DNA of 64,000 nt from an uncultured Treponema sp. (lineage in GTDB: Bacteria; Spirochaetota; Spirochaetia; Treponematales; Treponemataceae), in contig ONPD01000006.1 of assembly GCA_900319625.1 (NCBI GenBank), positions 111,140 through 175,139 on the forward strand, given 5' to 3'. Each line of letters begins with the position of its first letter. Positions within the stretch are counted from its first letter, which is position 1. Positions 60,263-64,000 of this stretch are shown in pieces. The notes below the pieces were generated by a model. It saw only the letters and a program-made list of their open reading frames with translations, did no database searches and was not told the origin of the DNA. Position numbers and translations under genes: made by a program.

Positions 60263-61723
60263 TTATCGCCCGTTGTCGCGGATTTTTCCTTCAACATAGT
60301 CCGGGTCCAGAGTGCGAAGCAAAGTTGCATCAGGAAGCTGGTATTTTGTGTAAATCACGCAGGGATGGCTGTCGCATACCCAGTTGAGTTTAAGTCCGGT
60401 CTCGCTGGAAATCAGTTCCCATTCATCAGCCTTTACAAGAAGATTGCAGAAAGATGGCGATACAAACTCAATTTCATCACTGGCGTTAATCTTGTTCATG
60501 GCCGTACATTCATAAAGGTGCCAGCCATCTTTCTTTTCAAAAGGCAGAATGCGGCGGTCAGGGTGAATTTCATAATCCTTAAGGCGGGCTTCGCGGGCAT
60601 CCGGGTGCATTCCCGCAAGTAGCGCTTCGTTTTCGCGGTAGCGTTTCTGCCCTTCATCGTAGAGAGCGTCAAAAGCTTCACCTTTAAGTTCCGCCCCCAT
60701 CTGAGCCGCAAGCTGATATTTACTGTCGCTGGCACCGGAGGTCGTTTTGTCGGCATCGGCTTTATTATAGTAGAAACCTGTCGTGCTTTCGCGGTGACTT
60801 ACGTTTTCAAGTTCTGCGATATATGGAGCAGCTTCCTCCCGGCTGATTTTTCCTTCCAGGGCGTCCAGAGCCTTGCGGTAAGCGCGGGTAACCATAGCCA
60901 CGTAATAGGTACTCTTCATGCGACCTTCAATTTTAAGGGAATCAAGTCCCGCAGCTTTCATATCAGCCAGATGATTAATCATATTGATATCTTTTGATGA
61001 AAGGATTGCGGTAAAATCCTCGCCTTCAAAAATCGGGAAGTATTCGCCTTTGCGCTGTTCTTCTTCTATTAAAAGCTTTCCGCTCTGGGCAAGGGCTTTG
61101 GCATCAGCAACCCCCAGGTTAAAGTTCCATCTGCAGGTGTGGCTGCAAAATCCACTCTGGGCGCTGCGTCCTGTAAGATAAGCGCTCATAAGACAGCGGC
61201 CAGCGTATGCAATACACATAGCCCCGTGAACAAAGGTTTCCAGCTCCATATCAGGAACCGCGTCCTTAATTCGCTTAATCTGAGCAAGGGAAATCTCGCG
61301 GCCCAGAACAACCCGCTTAAATCCGATTGATTTGTACATCTTAACCGCTTCAGAGTTCACGCAGGAAGCCTGGGTAGACAAGTGCAGTTCGGCATCAGGA
61401 AACTCTTTCTGCAGCAAAGGCACAATTCCAATATCCTGAACGATAAAGGCATCAATCGGATACTGGCGGAAATAATCAATATTTGCACGAAGATTATCAA
61501 TTTCTTCATCATGAAAAGAAATGTTGAGGGCACAGTGAAGGCGTTTTCCCGGGTAGCGCTTTTTAAGTTCCACAACTTTCTTGTACTCATCTTCATAAAA
61601 ATTGTCTGCTTTTACGCGAAGGGAAAATTTTTTAAGACCGATATAAGCGGCATCAGCGCCGTAAGCATAGGCATAAGCCAGTTTTTCAACATTTCCAGCC
61701 GGAGACAATAATTCCATACTCAT
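60263..61723 (-). CDS. Peptidase U32-family protein (RNA hydroxylation type)
   Basis: The 486-residue protein has the U32 signature ETFVHGAMCIAYAGRCLMS, further cysteines in GFCSHTCRWNF, and an N-terminal barrel start MELLSPAGNVEKLAYAYAYGADAAYIGL. U32 proteins such as TrhP (YegQ) and RlhA catalyse prephenate-dependent 5-hydroxylation of tRNA U34 or 23S rRNA C2501 rather than proteolysis; either is possible here. AGAGG lies six bases before the ATG. It is 22 bases upstream of the lipoprotein phosphoesterase start. Confidence 0.87.
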   Translation of the reverse strand: MSMELLSPAGNVEKLAYAYAYGADAAYIGLKKFSLRVKADNFYEDEYKKVVELKKRYPGKRLHCALNISFHDEEIDNLRANIDYFRQYPIDAFIVQDIGIVPLLQKEFPDAELHLSTQASCVNSEAVKMYKSIGFKRVVLGREISLAQIKRIKDAVPDMELETFVHGAMCIAYAGRCLMSAYLTGRSAQSGFCSHTCRWNFNLGVADAKALAQSGKLLIEEEQRKGEYFPIFEGEDFTAILSSKDINMINHLADMKAAGLDSLKIEGRMKSTYYVAMVTRAYRKALDALEGKISREEAAPYIAELENVSHRESTTGFYYNKADADKTTSGASDSKYQLAAQMGAELKGEAFDALYDEGQKRYRENEALLAGMHPDAREARLKDYEIHPDRRILPFEKKDGWHLYECTAMNKINASDEIEFVSPSFCNLLVKADEWELISSETGLKLNWVCDSHPCVIYTKYQLPDATLLRTLDPDYVEGKIRDNGR

Positions 61724-61733
61724 AGATTACCTC

Positions 61734-62741
61734 TTAGGCCTCACTATTAAGGCCACGTTCCAGTTTCGGCTTGTTCTCAAATTTCTGTCTCTGCAAATCA
61801 CTTCCGCCGGTAATAAACTTGCCGATTTTATCAAGCGCCAGATGTGACTCATGAAGATACTCATCAGCCATCTGGAACATAAACATCATATCAGGCCAGA
61901 CATCCAGCTGACATTGACTGCCGGCTTCGCGAACCTTGTCAGTAAAAGCGCGGGCATTTTCCAGAAGAACTTCCTTTGCTCCCATCTGAATGATAAGCGG
62001 TGGAAAATTCACTAAATCTTCCTTAGTCGCATAAAGCGGAGACACATAAGGATTCTGTCCGTTAGATTCAAAAGTATAAACTGAGCTGCACTTTTTAAAA
62101 ACATCAGGTGTAAAAATCTCATCGTTGAGTTTTTTTGAAGTGCACAAGGTCGAAGAATTCGAAATATCAAGCCATGGCGAAAACAAAATCACCTTTTTGA
62201 TGTTGGCACGATAACGGTCACGCAGGTTGAAAATCAATGAACAGGCAAGAGATGCCGCAGAACCGTCAGCCGCAATAATAATTTCAGACTGGGCAGCCGC
62301 AGTCCCCTTTTCAGCATTGAGCGAACAGGCAATCTGCTCTTCAGTGTAGAGGGCGCGGAAAACCGACTGAATATCCTCGTTTGCCGCAGGATAAGGCGAA
62401 TTTGGCGCAAGGCGGTAATCAGGAACAACAACACGGCAGAAGCACTTTGTAGCCAGGGAGGCACAGAAACTTCGGTAGGTGGCAGGACTTCCGCCCACAA
62501 AAGAGCCTCCGTGAAGGTAAAGCATTACGCGGTTAGAAGCATATATTTCCGGCGAAAGAATCTCACAGCTTACGTTTCCATATTTATAATCGCTGCGTTC
62601 AACCCCGTTTGGAAGGAAAACCGTAGAAAAAGCAGCATCCATCTTCTTTCTGAAAGCTTCAACATCATTTTTTCCGTTATAGGCAAGAAGCTTAAGTTTT
62701 TTAACAGCGGCTTTTCTGTCGTTCTGATATTCCTTTTCCAT
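61734..62741 (-). CDS. HSL-like alpha/beta hydrolase with an altered catalytic site
   Basis: The 335-residue protein shows the hormone-sensitive-lipase oxyanion motif LHGGSFVGG, VVPDYRLAPNSPYPAANED and ILFSPWLDIS. The nucleophile region reads AADGSAASLA where the family has GDSAGG, so the GxSxG elbow is not conserved. The Asp position reads GAKEVLLENA (Glu for Asp). The position of the catalytic His reads DMMFMFQ, without His. It may be an inactive or re-tooled member. The ATG at 62741 lies seven bases after TATAAT and lacks a Shine-Dalgarno. Confidence 0.75.
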   Translation of the reverse strand: MEKEYQNDRKAAVKKLKLLAYNGKNDVEAFRKKMDAAFSTVFLPNGVERSDYKYGNVSCEILSPEIYASNRVMLYLHGGSFVGGSPATYRSFCASLATKCFCRVVVPDYRLAPNSPYPAANEDIQSVFRALYTEEQIACSLNAEKGTAAAQSEIIIAADGSAASLACSLIFNLRDRYRANIKKVILFSPWLDISNSSTLCTSKKLNDEIFTPDVFKKCSSVYTFESNGQNPYVSPLYATKEDLVNFPPLIIQMGAKEVLLENARAFTDKVREAGSQCQLDVWPDMMFMFQMADEYLHESHLALDKIGKFITGGSDLQRQKFENKPKLERGLNSEA

Positions 62742-62748
62742 AAGGTAT

Positions 62749-62754
62749 ATTATA
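62749..62754 (-). promoter_or_regulatory. -10 element of leaderless hydrolase promoter
   Basis: Minus strand TATAAT (62754-62749), seven bases before the ATG at 62741. The -35 is weak. It is divergent from metA. Confidence 0.55.
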
Positions 62755-62802
62755 GCAAAATAACGCAGTTTGTGGTATATTCAATTTTACAGGAGTCTTG
62801 CC

Positions 62803-63711
62803 ATGCCTATTAAAGTACAATCAGATTTGCCGGCCGTACGCACACTTGAAAAGGAAAACATCTTCGTGATGACAGAAAAGCGGGCCGCTAACCAGGATAT
62901 CCGTCCGCTCAAAATTGCAATCGTAAATCTGATGCCAACGAAGGAAGTTACAGAAACCCAGCTCCTCCGCCTTTTGGGAAACTCCCCTCTCCAGGTAGAA
63001 ATTTCCCTGGTCCGCATGGAAAACCACGAAAGCAAAAACACAGACGACAGCTACCTCGATAAATTCTATATACCGTCAAGCGAGCTTTTTAAGCACAAGT
63101 ACGACGGCATGATTATCACCGGCGCCCCGGTAGAACAGCTGGAGTTTGAAGAAGTTGATTACTGGAAAGAACTCTGCAGCATTATGGATTACGCCAAAAC
63201 AAACGTTTTCTCAACCCTTTACGTCTGCTGGGGAAGCTTTGCCGGCCTTTACCACCTTTACGGAATCAAAAAACACGGTCTCGACCGCAAAATGTCCGGC
63301 GTTTTTATGAACCACCGCTGCACCGAATGCGAGCCCCTGCTCCGCGGCTTTGACGACACATTCCCTATTCCTCAGTCTCGCCACACAACCCTGCTCAAGG
63401 AAGACGTACTCAAAAATCCAAACCTCACAATCCTGGCAGAAGGCGCCGAAGCAGGCGTTTCCATCATAAAATCCAACGACAACCGCGAAATCTTCATGAC
63501 CGGCCACCTCGAATACGACACCATGACCCTGGCCGGCGAATACTACCGCGATATCGACAAAGGCATAGACGTTCCCCTTCCAAAGAACTACTTCCCCCTC
63601 AACAACGCCAACCGCATGCCTTCCAGCTACTGGCGCAGCACCGCCCATCTCTTCTACTCAAACTGGCTGAATTACTACGTTTACCAGGCAACTCCTTATA
63701 ATTTTATCTAA
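62803..63711 (+). CDS. metA: Homoserine O-acyltransferase MetA (probably acetyl-CoA-specific)
   Basis: MetA acylates homoserine in methionine synthesis. The 302-residue product begins MPIKVQSDLPAVRTLEKENI, has the nucleophile Cys142 (VCWGSF), and the catalytic His/Glu in MTGHLEYD. Residue 111 is Glu (GAPVEQLEF). In the family Glu111 goes with acetyl-CoA use, and Gly with succinyl-CoA, so acetyl-CoA is predicted. AGGAG lies seven bases before the ATG at 62803, which is preferred over 62770. It is divergent from the hydrolase gene. Confidence 0.93.
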   Translation: MPIKVQSDLPAVRTLEKENIFVMTEKRAANQDIRPLKIAIVNLMPTKEVTETQLLRLLGNSPLQVEISLVRMENHESKNTDDSYLDKFYIPSSELFKHKYDGMIITGAPVEQLEFEEVDYWKELCSIMDYAKTNVFSTLYVCWGSFAGLYHLYGIKKHGLDRKMSGVFMNHRCTECEPLLRGFDDTFPIPQSRHTTLLKEDVLKNPNLTILAEGAEAGVSIIKSNDNREIFMTGHLEYDTMTLAGEYYRDIDKGIDVPLPKNYFPLNNANRMPSSYWRSTAHLFYSNWLNYYVYQATPYNFI

Positions 63712-63730
63712 AATCAAAAATCAACACTGG

Positions 63731-63886
63731 AGTTGCCACGAACTTGCTTTGCAAGTTCGCAGTTAATCTGTCGGCTCATACAACTTTATTTAATAATAAA
63801 AGCGTACCTCTGCGTCACCACAAACTTGCTTCGCAAGTTCGCAGTTTAAGGCACCGGCTCACACAATTTTATCTAGGGTGCAGTCC
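63731..63886. repeat. Two copies of a palindromic REP-like repeat
   Basis: Two similar units share GAACTTGCTT-type palindromes: CGAACTTGC-TTT-GCAAGTTCG (63739-63759) and AACTTGC-TTC-GCAAGTT (63823-63839). Each is preceded by a CCAC word and followed by GCAGTT, then TCGGCTCATACAA or CCGGCTCACACAA. The spacing is 84 bases. A similar palindrome lies at 26515-26535. Confidence 0.75.
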
Positions 63887-63903
63887 ACCTTCCTAGTCGC
63901 CTT

Positions 63904-64000
63904 TGAACTGAACCCAATTTTTTGGACAGTTTTTATGCTACCAGTTTTTCATTACGAACTTCAACAGGTGTCCGATAATTAAGGACACCTGAATCTCTTT
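63904..64000 (-). mobile_element. End of an IS3-family insertion sequence (partial)
   Basis: TGAACTGAACCCAATTTTTT followed by GGACAG at 63904-63929 matches the terminal inverted repeat style of IS3-family elements (TG start, central CCCAATTTTTTGGACA). A transposase-like frame enters from the right edge. The other end is outside the window. Confidence 0.75.
63933..64000 (-). CDS. IS3-type transposase, C-terminal end (partial)
   Basis: Only about 21 residues are visible, read on the minus strand. They include GVLNYRTPVEVRN followed by a few residues and TAA at 63935-63933. The LNYRTPVEV block matches the C-terminus of IS3-group OrfB transposases. The reading frame is intact over this short stretch; whether the element is complete cannot be seen. 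Confidence 0.7.
   Translation of the reverse strand, partial: RDSGVLNYRTPVEVRNEKLVA

Noticed and set aside
62755..62802. SAM or T-box type riboswitch before metA
   Set aside because: The gap from the divergent gene is under 65 bases and shows no matching structure.
63712..63903. A small gene between metA and the IS end
   Set aside because: Only repeat units with palindromes are seen; no frame with a start signal.

Overview
The window looks like a chromosomal segment of a treponeme, probably a gut or rumen Treponema. It is moderately AT-rich. Spirochaete-type features include a ChvE/GguAB-type sugar ABC operon, PorV/UPF0164-like and OmpA-type envelope proteins, large sensor and GGDEF proteins, a FliL-like protein and a small type II secretion cluster. 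Species cannot be fixed without a database search. No rRNA, tRNA or CRISPR array was seen.

Layout. 1-5690 (minus): a reduced type II secretion/pseudopilus operon in the order gspD-gspE-gspF-gspG, then three small unassigned genes, the last cut by the left edge. 5849-6775: a secreted FGE-sulfatase-domain protein. 6744-13586 (minus): argS-hisC-TPR/GGDEF protein-phosphoesterase, a tightly coupled operon. 13657-14865 (minus): corA behind a structured leader that contains a 23-codon ORF with a perfect Shine-Dalgarno. 14871-19004 (minus): sugar ABC operon (binding protein, ATPase, permease). 19154-20532: folP and 5-formyl-THF cyclo-ligase. 20548-24834 (minus): outer-membrane barrel and a 1050-residue Ig-repeat/OmpA protein. 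24863-26459: an unrecognised 519-residue protein. 26546-28938 (minus): a membrane sensor-like protein with ten exact-length 12-residue acidic repeats. 28958-38155: hflX, a FliL-like gene, a MATE exporter, a GT4 glycosyltransferase, a B12/radical-SAM protein, pepF and adenosine deaminase. 38162-46285: methyltransferase, Gfo/Idh/MocA oxidoreductase, STAS protein, mnmG, ispH, a Cache/GGDEF protein and gph. 46341-49834: an operator-controlled lipoprotein lipase, prfA and prmC, separated by GC-rich palindrome-filled spacers. 49851-57410 (minus): a TolC-MFP-RND efflux operon ending in a PII-like gene, followed by an SDF symporter with an extra N-terminal domain. 57525-63711: a Rel-family alarmone synthetase, a lipoprotein phosphoesterase, a U32 protein, an atypical alpha/beta hydrolase and metA. 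The right edge holds two copies of a small palindromic repeat and the terminal end of an IS3-type element.

The most striking global pattern is promoter architecture. At least a dozen first-in-transcript genes have a sigma70-type -10 hexamer ending only 6-10 bases before the start codon and no Shine-Dalgarno, which predicts leaderless or near-leaderless mRNAs. Genes inside operons, and a few first genes (corA leader, chvE, tolC, lipase, metA), do carry Shine-Dalgarno sequences. A second pattern is the presence of Ser/Ala/Pro/Gly-rich insertions in several housekeeping enzymes (HisC, MnmG, Rel, PrmC, the radical-SAM protein and the methyltransferase). The candidates most worth following are the corA leader, the leaderless promoters, the fused symporter, the Rel protein with a degenerate hydrolase site, and the hairpin array between prfA and prmC.
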